64,000 nucleotides of DNA from JALORV01 sp963702595 (GTDB lineage Bacteria; Pseudomonadota; Gammaproteobacteria; Burkholderiales; Burkholderiaceae_F), in NCBI GenBank assembly GCA_963702595.1, contig CAVPDC010000004.1, positions 5,315 to 69,314 of the forward strand, given 5' to 3'. Every line of letters begins with the position of its first letter. The stretch's first letter is position 1. Of this stretch, positions 44,556-53,234 are shown one piece after another. The position numbers and the translations under genes are program-made. Under the pieces are notes generated by a model, which was given only the letters and a program-made list of their open reading frames with translations, was not told the origin of the DNA and ran no database searches.

Positions 44556-45525
44556 ATGTCCGCATTTCCCTCAATCGCAAACAGGACCTCATCCATGAAG
44601 AGCAATTCGATCTGGTCGAACCTGACGCGGGCCATGCTCGCCCTTCTGTTCGCCGCACCGCTGGCGGCGACCGCAGTTCCCCCGCAGACATTCGCCACGC
44701 CCGAAGCGGCGGTCGATGCGCTGGAGGCGGCCCTTAAGGCCGACTCCGAGCCGCAACTGCTGGCGATCTTCGGCGACGCGCACAAGGACACGCTCATCGA
44801 ACCGGACCGGACAACGGCGAGTGCGAACCGCGCGCGGATCGTCGCCGCGATGCAGACACTGCGCGTCCTCAAGGAGCCGAGCCCGGACCGTCGCGTGCTC
44901 GTCATCGGCGACCTGGCGTGGCCGTTCCCGATCCCGCTCGTGAAGACCGGCGACCGCTGGAGCTTCGCGACAGATCTCGGCGTCGAGGAACTGGCCAACC
45001 GCCGCATCGGCGGCCACGAGCGCAATGCCATTTACGTGCTGCGCGCTTACGTCGATGCGCAACGTGCGTTTGCGTCCAGAGATCGCGATGGCGACGGCGT
45101 GCTGCAGTACGCGCAGAAGGTCATGAGCACGCCAGGCAAGCAGGACGGCCTGTACTGGGCGTCGGACCCAGTAAAGGGCGACGAGGCCAGTCCGTTCGGG
45201 CCGCTGCTTGCGGAAGCGTCGCCGTACATCAAGGGCAAAGTGGCGGGCGATCCGTACCGCGGCTACTACTTCCGGATCCTGACACAGCAGGGCGCGAGCG
45301 CGCCCGGCGGTGCCTACAGCTACCTGATAAACGGCCGCATGATCGCCGGCTTCGCAATGATCGCGTACCCCGCGGAATACGGCGAAAGCGGCGTGATGAC
45401 GTTCATCGTGAATCAGAACGGCGTTGTCTACGAGCGCGATCTCGGGCCGCAGACAGCGAAACTCGCGCCGGCAATCAAGGTCGTTCGATCCGGGCAAGGG
45501 CTGGAAACCGGTCAAGCCCGAGTGA
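44556..45525 (+). pseudogene. DUF2950 family exported protein, frameshifted near the C-terminus
   Basis: Exported protein (signal peptide from the second Met at 44595; the first start 44556 has AGGAG upstream) matching DUF2950 to LGPQTAKLAPAIK. At 45477-45481 the frame shifts: reading one base later gives SFDPGKGWKPVKPE and a stop at 45523-45525, the expected family end (FDP-K-WKPV). Without the shift the frame runs on into the next gene and makes a false fusion ending at 46163. One surplus G at 45479-45480 explains it. As it affects only the last about 14 residues, the protein could still fold. Function of the family is unknown. Confidence 0.82.
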
Positions 45526-45560
45526 TTCTTCAACCCCTCTCAACAGAACGGAGCAACACC

Positions 45561-46163
45561 ATGCGTATTTCTATTCTTCTTGCAGCCATCCTTTCAACCT
45601 TCGCGCTGGCGCAGCCCGCGTTCGCACAGAGCAGCGGCGCCGCGGTGACGAGTGCGCCGGGCAAGGTCAGTGTTTCCCAGGCCGTTGAGGCCAGTGCGTC
45701 CATATCTGCAATCGACAAGGCGACGCGGACGATCACCTTGAAACGGGCGAAGGGTGACGAGGTGAAGATCGTGGCCGGCCCCGAGGTCAGGAACTTCGAT
45801 CAGTTGAAGGTGGGAGACATCGTGAACGTCACGTACATGGAGTCTCTGGCCCTTGAACTGAAGAAGGGCGGCGGCATGAAGGTCGAGAAGACCGAAAAGG
45901 CCGGCGTCGCTGGCGCGCAACCCGGTGCGACACCAGCGGGCATGGCCGGAAGGCAGATCACGGTCGTCGGCGACGTCATCAAGCTTGACGCGGCGACGCA
46001 GACCATCACCGTGAAAGGTCCGGAACGGACGGTCGAATTGAAGGCGCGCGACCCCGAGCAATTCAAGCTGATCGCCGTCGGCGACCAGATCCAGGCGACC
46101 TACACCGAGGCGCTCGCGGTGTCCGTGACACCGGCGGCGGCACCGGCCAAGCCGAAGAAGTAA
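45561..46163 (+). CDS. Exported protein with two tandem beta-rich repeats
   Basis: 200 aa, starting at ATG 45561 behind an ACGGAG site, with its own signal peptide (LSTFALAQPAFAQS). Two similar units are visible: ASISAIDKATRTITLKRAKGD...GPEVRNFDQLKVGDIVNVTYMESLAL and GDVIKLDAATQTITVKGPER...DPEQFKLIAVGDQIQATYTEALAV. Each looks like a small OB-like or DUF5666-like barrel. Function is unknown. It should not be merged with the upstream DUF2950 frame. Confidence 0.85.
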   Translation: MRISILLAAILSTFALAQPAFAQSSGAAVTSAPGKVSVSQAVEASASISAIDKATRTITLKRAKGDEVKIVAGPEVRNFDQLKVGDIVNVTYMESLALELKKGGGMKVEKTEKAGVAGAQPGATPAGMAGRQITVVGDVIKLDAATQTITVKGPERTVELKARDPEQFKLIAVGDQIQATYTEALAVSVTPAAAPAKPKK

Positions 46164-46268
46164 TGGGTCATCAGATTTCTGCGAACAACGGTCAGCGATG
46201 TTCCTGATGCAACGCGCGCAGCCGTGCGCCCTTCAATGCTGCGTCTTCGCCAGGCGTAAGGAGGAAAT

Positions 46269-47114
46269 ATGAGCGTTCAACAGATCCAATCCCCGATGCC
46301 GTCGCGCAGGTTCATGTTGAAGGAGTCCGCTGCTCTGCTCGTTGGCGGTGCGGCGGGCGGCAGCGTGGTCTACGCGGCCACGCCGACTGCCGGAGCGACT
46401 CCCGCAGCGACACCGCCGCTACCCTGGAAGTGGGCCCGGCTCGACCCAACGGAGGCTGGCCGGCGCGCGTACCGCTACTACAAGGAACGCGGCGGTTGCG
46501 GCACTGCTTCGTATCTCAGCCTGCTCAGCCTGCTGAGGGAAAAGGTCGGTGCTCCCTGGACGACGTTGCCCGACATGATGATGGCGCACGCTGCCGCCGG
46601 CTATGGCGGCCACGGCACATTGTGCGGCGCGCTGGGCGGCGCCTCGACGATCATCAACATGGTCACGTACAGCGGCAAGACGGACGAGCAGCAGAACAAC
46701 CAGATCATCGATCGGCTGTTCTGGTGGTATGCCGAGCAGAACTTTCCGAGCGAGCGCTTCGACGACCTGTCGCCGCTGAAGAAGCAGATCAAGGTAAAGG
46801 CCATGTCGCCGTTGTGCCACACGTCGGTCTCGAAGTGGATCGTGGCCGCCGGCGCGTCGGTGAAATCCGACGCGAAGATCGAGCGCTGCGCGAAAGTGGC
46901 TGGCGAAGTCGCCTACACGGTGACGCTGGCCCTCAACGAATACTTCGACGGCAAGTGGACTCCGCCGCAGTGGAAGCCGGCCAAGGAGGTCGAGCACTGC
47001 GTCAGTTGTCACGGTCCCAACTTTGGGACGCAGAAGGCGATGAACTGGAACCAGCAGGGACACATGGACTGCAACATCTGCCACAGCGATCACACCAAAC
47101 CGGCAACCAAGTGA
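46269..47114 (+). CDS. Tat-exported dihaem C_GCAxxG_C_C family redox protein (split-Soret cytochrome-like)
   Basis: 281 aa. A twin-arginine signal (PSRRFMLKESAALLVGGAAGG) precedes a domain with scattered Cys in the C_GCAxxG_C_C order: GGCGTASYL, GTLCGALGG, SPLCHTS and ERCAKVAGE. Two c-type haem sites, CVSCH and CNICH, lie in the last about 35 residues. This combination resembles split-Soret cytochromes c. Location should be periplasmic. A very strong AGGAGG site precedes ATG 46269. No obvious redox partner is adjacent; the next gene is a K+ channel. Confidence 0.82.
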   Translation: MSVQQIQSPMPSRRFMLKESAALLVGGAAGGSVVYAATPTAGATPAATPPLPWKWARLDPTEAGRRAYRYYKERGGCGTASYLSLLSLLREKVGAPWTTLPDMMMAHAAAGYGGHGTLCGALGGASTIINMVTYSGKTDEQQNNQIIDRLFWWYAEQNFPSERFDDLSPLKKQIKVKAMSPLCHTSVSKWIVAAGASVKSDAKIERCAKVAGEVAYTVTLALNEYFDGKWTPPQWKPAKEVEHCVSCHGPNFGTQKAMNWNQQGHMDCNICHSDHTKPATK

Positions 47115-47144
47115 CGCCACGCGCGACGCCGCCAGCCGCCGCAC

Positions 47145-47576
47145 ATGCCAAGGATCGCTCTGATTGCCTGTGCGCTGGTGGCCGTCACGGTGGTCGTGCA
47201 TGCCGTCGGACTCGCCGCACTGTACAAGGCCGAGTTGAGGGTACATACCCAGCCGCCGACGCGTTTCTGGCCCGTGACGTGGCTGCTGATTCGCCTGACC
47301 TGGGTACTGATCCTGATCCACCTGATCGAGATTTCAGTCTGGTCGTTGTTCTTTCTGTGGGCCGGATGCCTGCCGGATGCCGAGTCCGCGTTCTACTTCT
47401 CCGGGGTCACTTATGCAACGGTCGGATACGGCGATCTGGTGCTACCGCAACCATGGCGCATGCTCGGACCGCTGGAGGGACTGACGGGCATCCTGATGTG
47501 CGGACTTTCCACCGGGTTCTTCTTCGCTTTCTTCGCCAGACTCCTCGGCGCAAGGTTCAAGGCCGAACCCCAATGA
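47145..47576 (+). CDS. Two-transmembrane potassium channel
   Basis: 143 aa with hydrophobic helices at both ends and a pore loop carrying the K+ selectivity filter TVGYGD (residues 92-97). It lacks a regulatory RCK domain, so it is a minimal ion-channel-2 type protein. The frame ends 7 nt before the calcium exchanger start, so the two are cotranscribed. Confidence 0.88.
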   Translation: MPRIALIACALVAVTVVVHAVGLAALYKAELRVHTQPPTRFWPVTWLLIRLTWVLILIHLIEISVWSLFFLWAGCLPDAESAFYFSGVTYATVGYGDLVLPQPWRMLGPLEGLTGILMCGLSTGFFFAFFARLLGARFKAEPQ

Positions 47577-47583
47577 GCACGCC

Positions 47584-48675
47584 ATGAATCTCCTGTTCCG
47601 GGAAATCCGTCGTAACCCGCTCCTCTGGCTGCTGGCTTTCGTGCCGGTAGTGTTCGCGGCGGCAAAGCTCAAGCCCGAAGCACACACCCTGCTCTTCGTG
47701 CTGTCCGTGCTCGCGATCGTGCCGCTCGCCACACTGCTGAGCCACGCCACCGAGTCGGTTGCGGCGAAGACTGGTGACGCTGCCGGCGGCCTGCTCAACG
47801 CGACGCTAGGCAACCTGACCGAACTGGTCATCGCCCTCACCGCGCTGCGCGCGGGCGAGTACATGCTAGTGAAGGCATCGATCGCGGGCGCGATCGTCAC
47901 CAACACGCTGTTCATGCTTGGCGCCTCGTTTCTTCTTGGCGGACTCAAGCACCACGTGCAGGAATACAACCGCGTCAGCGCCCGCATGCAGGCAGGGCTG
48001 CTGTTCCTGGCCACGGTCGCACTGCTGATTCCTTCGGCCGTCACTGGCGTCGACCCGGCAGCGCGGGCGGCATTCACCCAGACGCTCAGCGTAGGTCTCG
48101 CCGTTCTGCTGATCACTGCCTACGCGCTTGGCATGCTGTTTTCACTGAAGACCCACCGCGAGTTATTCGCCAGCGCCGAGCACGCCGAAGAAGAAGCGAC
48201 GTGGCCGATCGGGCTGGCGCTGGCCACGCTGGCCGCCGTGACTGTCCTGGTGGCACTGGTGAGCGAGATCTTCGTCGAGTCGGTACAGAAGGCGGCGGAG
48301 GCGTTCGGCATGACCCCTGCGTTCGTCGGCTTCATCGTCGTGGCACTCGTGGGCGGCGCCGCGGAGATGGCCTCGGCGTTCTCAGGGGCGCGCAAGAATC
48401 GCCTGGATCTGAGCGTCGGCATCGCACTAGGGAGCGCGTCGCAGATCGCGCTTTTCGTGGCGCCGGTGCTGGTGCTGCTGAGCTACGTGATCGGGCCGAC
48501 GCCAATGGACCTGCAGTTGTGGCCAGGCGCCGTGGTGATGATCTTCATTGCCACCATCACAGCGGCGCTCGTCACCAACAACGGGCGCTCAGCATGGTTC
48601 GTCGGTGTGCTGCTGTTGATGGTGTATTTGATCTTTGCAATGACGCTGTACCTGCTGCCGCCGGCAACTCGGTGA
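47584..48675 (+). CDS. Calcium/proton (cation) exchanger, CaCA family
   Basis: 363 aa, about eleven transmembrane segments. The two internal repeats carry the ion-site motifs of the CAX family: GGLLNATLGNLTELVIALTALRAGE and VGGAAEMASAFSGARKNRLDLSVGIALGSASQIALF. Exports Ca2+ (or other cations) in exchange for protons across the inner membrane. Paired with the small K+ channel upstream. Confidence 0.92.
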   Translation: MNLLFREIRRNPLLWLLAFVPVVFAAAKLKPEAHTLLFVLSVLAIVPLATLLSHATESVAAKTGDAAGGLLNATLGNLTELVIALTALRAGEYMLVKASIAGAIVTNTLFMLGASFLLGGLKHHVQEYNRVSARMQAGLLFLATVALLIPSAVTGVDPAARAAFTQTLSVGLAVLLITAYALGMLFSLKTHRELFASAEHAEEEATWPIGLALATLAAVTVLVALVSEIFVESVQKAAEAFGMTPAFVGFIVVALVGGAAEMASAFSGARKNRLDLSVGIALGSASQIALFVAPVLVLLSYVIGPTPMDLQLWPGAVVMIFIATITAALVTNNGRSAWFVGVLLLMVYLIFAMTLYLLPPATR

Positions 48676-48836
48676 CAGCGATGTGCGGTCTTGACCGCTG
48701 TCCCGCGCAGGCTGGAGCGCGGCACTGCAGCACGATGTAACCTCTCGTTGAGTGACAAGTCCGGACGGAGATGTCTGGGCGCAAACCGTGTTTCGGATTG
48801 ATCGTGGGTCCTGGATCCCGTCGTAAGGAGAGTGAG

Positions 48837-50075
48837 ATGGTGCGGTGGTTAATGACGGGCCGTTCGTGGGCCACGGTGGTGACGACACTCGTCGCCGCAA
48901 TGATGGTTGCTTCGCTGACGGCTTGCGACAGCGGCAAGGACGGCGACAAGGCCAAGCAGGCGGCCGCTCCGCCCCCGCCGGCGGTTGTCGTCACGGAAGT
49001 CGTCCAGAAGACGGTGCCGATCTACAGCGAATTCGTGGCCCAGACCGACGCGCGGGAAACGGTCGAAATCCGCGCCCGCGTGCAGGCCTTCCTCGAAGCA
49101 CAGCACTTCACCGAGGGCACGATCGTCAAGAAGGACCAGCTGCTGTTCACTCTCGACCGGCGCGAGTTCGAGGCGAAGCTGGCTCAGGCCAAGGCCGAGC
49201 TCGAGATTGCAATGGCACGGCTCGGCAAGGCGGAAACCGACGAACGGCGCCTCAAGCCGCTGGCCGAGCGGCGGGCCGTGCCCCAGCAGGATTACGACAA
49301 CGCGGCCGCGAATCTGCTTTCCGCGCAGGCAGCCGTTTCCTCGGCCAAGTCCGGCGTCGTCGCAGCAGAACTCGACCTGAGCTACACCTCGATCAAGTCG
49401 CCGATCAGGGGCCTGATCGGCAAACGCCTGGTGGCCCCGGGCAACCTGGTCGGCAAGGGCGAGGCCACGCTGCTCGATACCGTGTCGAGCATCGACCCCA
49501 TCCGCGTCAACACGACCATCAGTGAAGCGGAGTACCTGCGCTTCTTCGCCCAGAGGAAGGAACGCGGGAACGACTCGTCGGCGCTCGAACTGATACTTGC
49601 CGATGGCAGCGTGTTTCCACACCAGGGCAAGGTCGTCATCGTCGACCGGGCAGTGGACCAGAAGACCGGCACGCTGAACTTCGCCGCAGAGTTTCCGAAC
49701 CCCGAGGGACAACTGCGCCCCGGGCAGTTCGGTCGCGTGCGCGCGGTGGTCGAGATGGCCAAGGACGCCATCCTGGTTCCGAAGCGCGCCGTGCAGGAGA
49801 TCCAGGGCATGAAGAGCGTGCTCGTGGTCGGCGCCGACAACATGGTCGCGCTGCGCACGATTCAGCCGGGCGAAACGGTCGGCGACCTGCTCATCGTCCG
49901 CGACGGCCTCAAGCCCGGTGAGCGGGTGATCGTCGACGGCATCCAGAAGGCCCGTCCCGGATCGAAGGTCAACCCGACCGCAGCCGCCAGCGTCACGTCC
50001 GTGCCGACGGCAGGCACACCGGGCAAAGGCCCGTCCGCCGCGCCGCAGCCCGCCGCCAAGGCCGGGGGGAAGTAG
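48837..50075 (+). CDS. RND efflux periplasmic adaptor lipoprotein (AcrA/MexA type)
   Basis: 412 aa. ATG 48837 follows AAGGAG; the signal ends in a lipobox (SLTAC-DSG), so it is membrane anchored. Barrel-sandwich halves (VEIRARVQAFLEAQHFTEGTIVKKDQLLFTLD and LSYTSIKSPIRGLIGKRLVAPGNLVGKG) flank a coiled-coil hairpin, and a beta-barrel domain follows. The C-terminus is Ala/Pro-rich. It opens the operon adaptor-pump-outer-membrane channel, with gaps of 3 and 0 nt. Confidence 0.94.
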   Translation: MVRWLMTGRSWATVVTTLVAAMMVASLTACDSGKDGDKAKQAAAPPPPAVVVTEVVQKTVPIYSEFVAQTDARETVEIRARVQAFLEAQHFTEGTIVKKDQLLFTLDRREFEAKLAQAKAELEIAMARLGKAETDERRLKPLAERRAVPQQDYDNAAANLLSAQAAVSSAKSGVVAAELDLSYTSIKSPIRGLIGKRLVAPGNLVGKGEATLLDTVSSIDPIRVNTTISEAEYLRFFAQRKERGNDSSALELILADGSVFPHQGKVVIVDRAVDQKTGTLNFAAEFPNPEGQLRPGQFGRVRAVVEMAKDAILVPKRAVQEIQGMKSVLVVGADNMVALRTIQPGETVGDLLIVRDGLKPGERVIVDGIQKARPGSKVNPTAAASVTSVPTAGTPGKGPSAAPQPAAKAGGK

Positions 50076-50078
50076 TCC

Positions 50079-53000
50079 ATGGCCAACTTTTTCATCCGCC
50101 GACCGATCGTCGCGATCGTCATCGCGATCCTGACCGTGATGCTCGGTCTGGTCACGATCAGCGGGCTGTCGGTCGAGCAGTACCCATTCCTGGCACCGCC
50201 GAACATCCGCGTGACCGCGACCTACCCTGGCGCATCGGCCGAAGCGGTCGAGCAGTCGGTGGCGACCCCCATCGAGCAGGAGGTCAATGGCGTCGACCGG
50301 CTGATCTACATGAAGTCGTCCAACACCAGCGACGGCCGCATGCAGCTCGACGTCAATTTTGAAGTCGGCACCGACCAGGACACGGCCAACGTCCTGACGC
50401 AGAACCGCGTCTCGGCGGCGCAGGCGCGTCTGCCGGTCGAGGTCACGCAGCAAGGGGTGACCGTCAAGAAGCAGAGCCCCAGCATCCTGATGGTGATCTC
50501 GATCTACTCGCCGTCGGACGCGTATGACGCCAACTTCCTGATCAACTACGCCGGCATCAACCTGCGCGACCAGTTGCTGCGCATCCCCGGCATCGCGCAG
50601 GTGGACCTCTTCGGCGGCACCGATTACGGCATGCGCATCTGGTTCCGCCCCGACCGCCTCGCCAAGCTGGGCCTGACTCCCGCGGACGTGATCAACGCGA
50701 TCAAGGAGCAGAACCTGCAGGCGCCCACCGGCAAGGTCGGCGCCGCGCCCACGCCGGCGGACCAGCAGTTCACCAACACGGTGAGCGCACCGGGTCGGCT
50801 GGTCACGCCGGAGGAGTTCGAGAACATCATCGTGCGGCAGAGCGAAACCGGCGCGGTGGTCCGCATCAAGGACATCGGTCGCGCCGAACTCGGCTCGCAG
50901 GACTACAACTCCTTCGGACGGCTAAACGGCAAGCCGGCCGGCGCGATGGCGGTCTACCTCCTGCCCGGTGCCAACCAGCTGAAGGCCGCCGAGACGATCT
51001 ACGCGACGATGGAAAAGGCGAAGTCCACTTTCCCGCCGGGCATGGACTACAAGATCGTCTACGACACCACGCCGGCCGTCGAGGCGTCGATCGAAAGCAT
51101 CGTGCATACCTTCGTCGAGGCGCTGATCCTGGTGACGCTGGTGGTCTTCATCTTCCTGCAGAACATCCGCGCAACGATCATCCCGTTGATCACGATCCCG
51201 GTGTCGCTGATCGGCACCTTCATCTTCTTCCCGATGCTCGGGTTTTCGGTGAACACGCTGTCGATGTTCGGCCTGGTGCTTGCGATCGGCATCGTGGTGG
51301 ACGACGCCATCGTCGTCGTCGAGGCGGTCATCCATCACCTCGAGCACGGCATGAGCCCCAAGGAGGCAACGATCAAGGCCATGGAAGAAGTGACGGCGCC
51401 GGTCATCGGCATCGCCCTCATTCTCTCGGCCGTGTTCGTCCCCGTGGCCATGCTTGGCGGGCTGGTCGGCAGCATGTACAAGCAGTTCGCGCTGACCATT
51501 GCGATCTCGGTGCTGCTGTCGGCTTTCAACGCACTGTCGCTGACGCCTGCACTGTGCGCGATGCTGCTGAAGCAGCCGAAGCCGATGCGTGGCCCGCTGG
51601 GAACCTTCTTCAAGGGGTTCAACAAGGCGTTCGACGTCGGCACCAAGGGTTACGTGAACGTGTCGCGCCTGCTCGTACGCCGTTCATTGCTGACGATCGG
51701 CATTGTCGTCGCGGTGGCGATCGGGGCGAGTCTTTTCGCACGCGTGCTGCCGGCCGGGTTCATCCCTGACGAGGACCAGGGCATCTTTGGCGTGAACGTC
51801 CAGCTTCCGGCCGGGGCTTCGCTGGAGCGCACCAGCCTCGTGCTGAAGAGAATCGAGGACATCCTGGCCAAGACCGACGGACTCGACTCCTACCAGACGG
51901 TCGGTGGCTACGGTGCAGTGACCAGCACCTACCAGCCGAACTACGGCACGATCTTCGTGCGGATGAAACCATGGAGCGAGCGCAAGACCGCGGCGCTGCA
52001 CGTGAACGGCATCATGGGCGGGCTGCGACCGCAGTTCGCGGCGATTCCCGAGGCGGTGATCTTCCCGTTCAACATCCCGACCCTGTCCGGGTTCGGTGCG
52101 GCCTCGGGTTTCAACTTTCTGCTGCAGGACCGCAGCGGCTCACTGACGATCGAGCAGCTCGGCGAACAGTCGCAGAAGTTCCTTACTGCCGCGCGGCAGC
52201 GACCTGAGCTTGGCACCGTGTTCACCTCGTTCGACCCTACATACCCGCAGGTCAGGGTCGATCTCGACCGCGAAAAGGCCCGCACGCTAGGCGTGCCGGT
52301 CAACGAGGTGTTTCAGGCCCTTTCGACTACTTTGGGCGGCTCCTACGTCAATGACTTCAACCGCTTCGGACGGCTGTATCGCGTCTACGTGCAATCCGAC
52401 GCGACACAGCGGCTGAAGGCGGAGGATATCGGCAAGATCTACGTCCGCTCGAAGACGACCAACGAGATGGTGCCGCTCGCCACGCTGGTCACCATTCGCG
52501 ACATCAGCGGCGCCGAGCTGACCACCCGCTTCAACCTGCAGCGCTCGGTCGAAGTCCAGGGCTCTGCTGCGCCCGGCTTCACCTCCGGACAGGCGCTCGC
52601 GGCGCTGGAGCAGGTGTTCGCCGAGACGATGCCCTCGGAGATGGGCTTCGCCTTCTCGTCGATGTCGTACCAGGAGAAGATCGCTCCGCCCGCCGGGCCA
52701 ACCTTCATCATGGCCATCGTCTGCGTGTTCTTGCTGCTGGCGGCGCTGTACGAGAGCTGGCGGCTGCCCTGGGCGGTGCTGCTCGGGTCGCCGCTGGTCG
52801 CGCTCGGAGCGTTCTTCGGCGTCTGGCTGATGGGCTTCGACAACAACGTCTACGTGCAGATCGGCCTGGTGATGCTGATCGGCCTGGCGGCGAAGAACGC
52901 GATCCTGATCGTGGAGTTCGCCAAGGCCAAGCACGAGGAAGGCTCTTCGCTCGAGGAGGCGGCACTGGAGTCGGCACGCCTGCGCTTCCGGCCGATTCTG

Positions 53001-53234
53001 ATGACGGCCTTTGCCTTCATCCTCGGCGTCGTGCCGCTGATGCTGGCCACCGGCGCCGGTGCCGGCGCGCAGAACGTGATGGGCACCGGTGTCTTCTGGG
53101 GCATGCTGGTCGCGACTGCGCTGGGCGTCTTCATCATTCCGGGCAACTACACGTTCGTCGAAGGACTGGGGCGCCGAGGCAAGAAACAGCCAGCGGTGCC
53201 ACCCGTCGCTCCGAAAGAACAGGGAGCCGAGTGA
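50079..53234 (+). CDS. RND efflux pump inner-membrane transporter (AcrB/MexB, HAE1 type)
   Basis: 1051 aa, full length for the hydrophobe/amphiphile efflux family. Twelve transmembrane helices with two large periplasmic loops are evident. TM4 carries GIVVDDAIVVVEAV, with the paired Asp of the proton relay, and TM10 has GLAAKNAILIVEFAK with the Lys. It uses the proton gradient to pump drugs, detergents or other amphiphiles through the tripartite complex. Substrate range is not predictable. No repressor gene is adjacent. Confidence 0.96.
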   Translation: MANFFIRRPIVAIVIAILTVMLGLVTISGLSVEQYPFLAPPNIRVTATYPGASAEAVEQSVATPIEQEVNGVDRLIYMKSSNTSDGRMQLDVNFEVGTDQDTANVLTQNRVSAAQARLPVEVTQQGVTVKKQSPSILMVISIYSPSDAYDANFLINYAGINLRDQLLRIPGIAQVDLFGGTDYGMRIWFRPDRLAKLGLTPADVINAIKEQNLQAPTGKVGAAPTPADQQFTNTVSAPGRLVTPEEFENIIVRQSETGAVVRIKDIGRAELGSQDYNSFGRLNGKPAGAMAVYLLPGANQLKAAETIYATMEKAKSTFPPGMDYKIVYDTTPAVEASIESIVHTFVEALILVTLVVFIFLQNIRATIIPLITIPVSLIGTFIFFPMLGFSVNTLSMFGLVLAIGIVVDDAIVVVEAVIHHLEHGMSPKEATIKAMEEVTAPVIGIALILSAVFVPVAMLGGLVGSMYKQFALTIAISVLLSAFNALSLTPALCAMLLKQPKPMRGPLGTFFKGFNKAFDVGTKGYVNVSRLLVRRSLLTIGIVVAVAIGASLFARVLPAGFIPDEDQGIFGVNVQLPAGASLERTSLVLKRIEDILAKTDGLDSYQTVGGYGAVTSTYQPNYGTIFVRMKPWSERKTAALHVNGIMGGLRPQFAAIPEAVIFPFNIPTLSGFGAASGFNFLLQDRSGSLTIEQLGEQSQKFLTAARQRPELGTVFTSFDPTYPQVRVDLDREKARTLGVPVNEVFQALSTTLGGSYVNDFNRFGRLYRVYVQSDATQRLKAEDIGKIYVRSKTTNEMVPLATLVTIRDISGAELTTRFNLQRSVEVQGSAAPGFTSGQALAALEQVFAETMPSEMGFAFSSMSYQEKIAPPAGPTFIMAIVCVFLLLAALYESWRLPWAVLLGSPLVALGAFFGVWLMGFDNNVYVQIGLVMLIGLAAKNAILIVEFAKAKHEEGSSLEEAALESARLRFRPILMTAFAFILGVVPLMLATGAGAGAQNVMGTGVFWGMLVATALGVFIIPGNYTFVEGLGRRGKKQPAVPPVAPKEQGAE

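Noticed and set aside
44556..46163. A 535-residue single protein joining DUF2950 and the next exported protein
   Set aside because: The join results from a one-base frameshift. The second part has its own ribosome site, ATG and signal peptide, and DUF2950 has its natural end one base out of frame.
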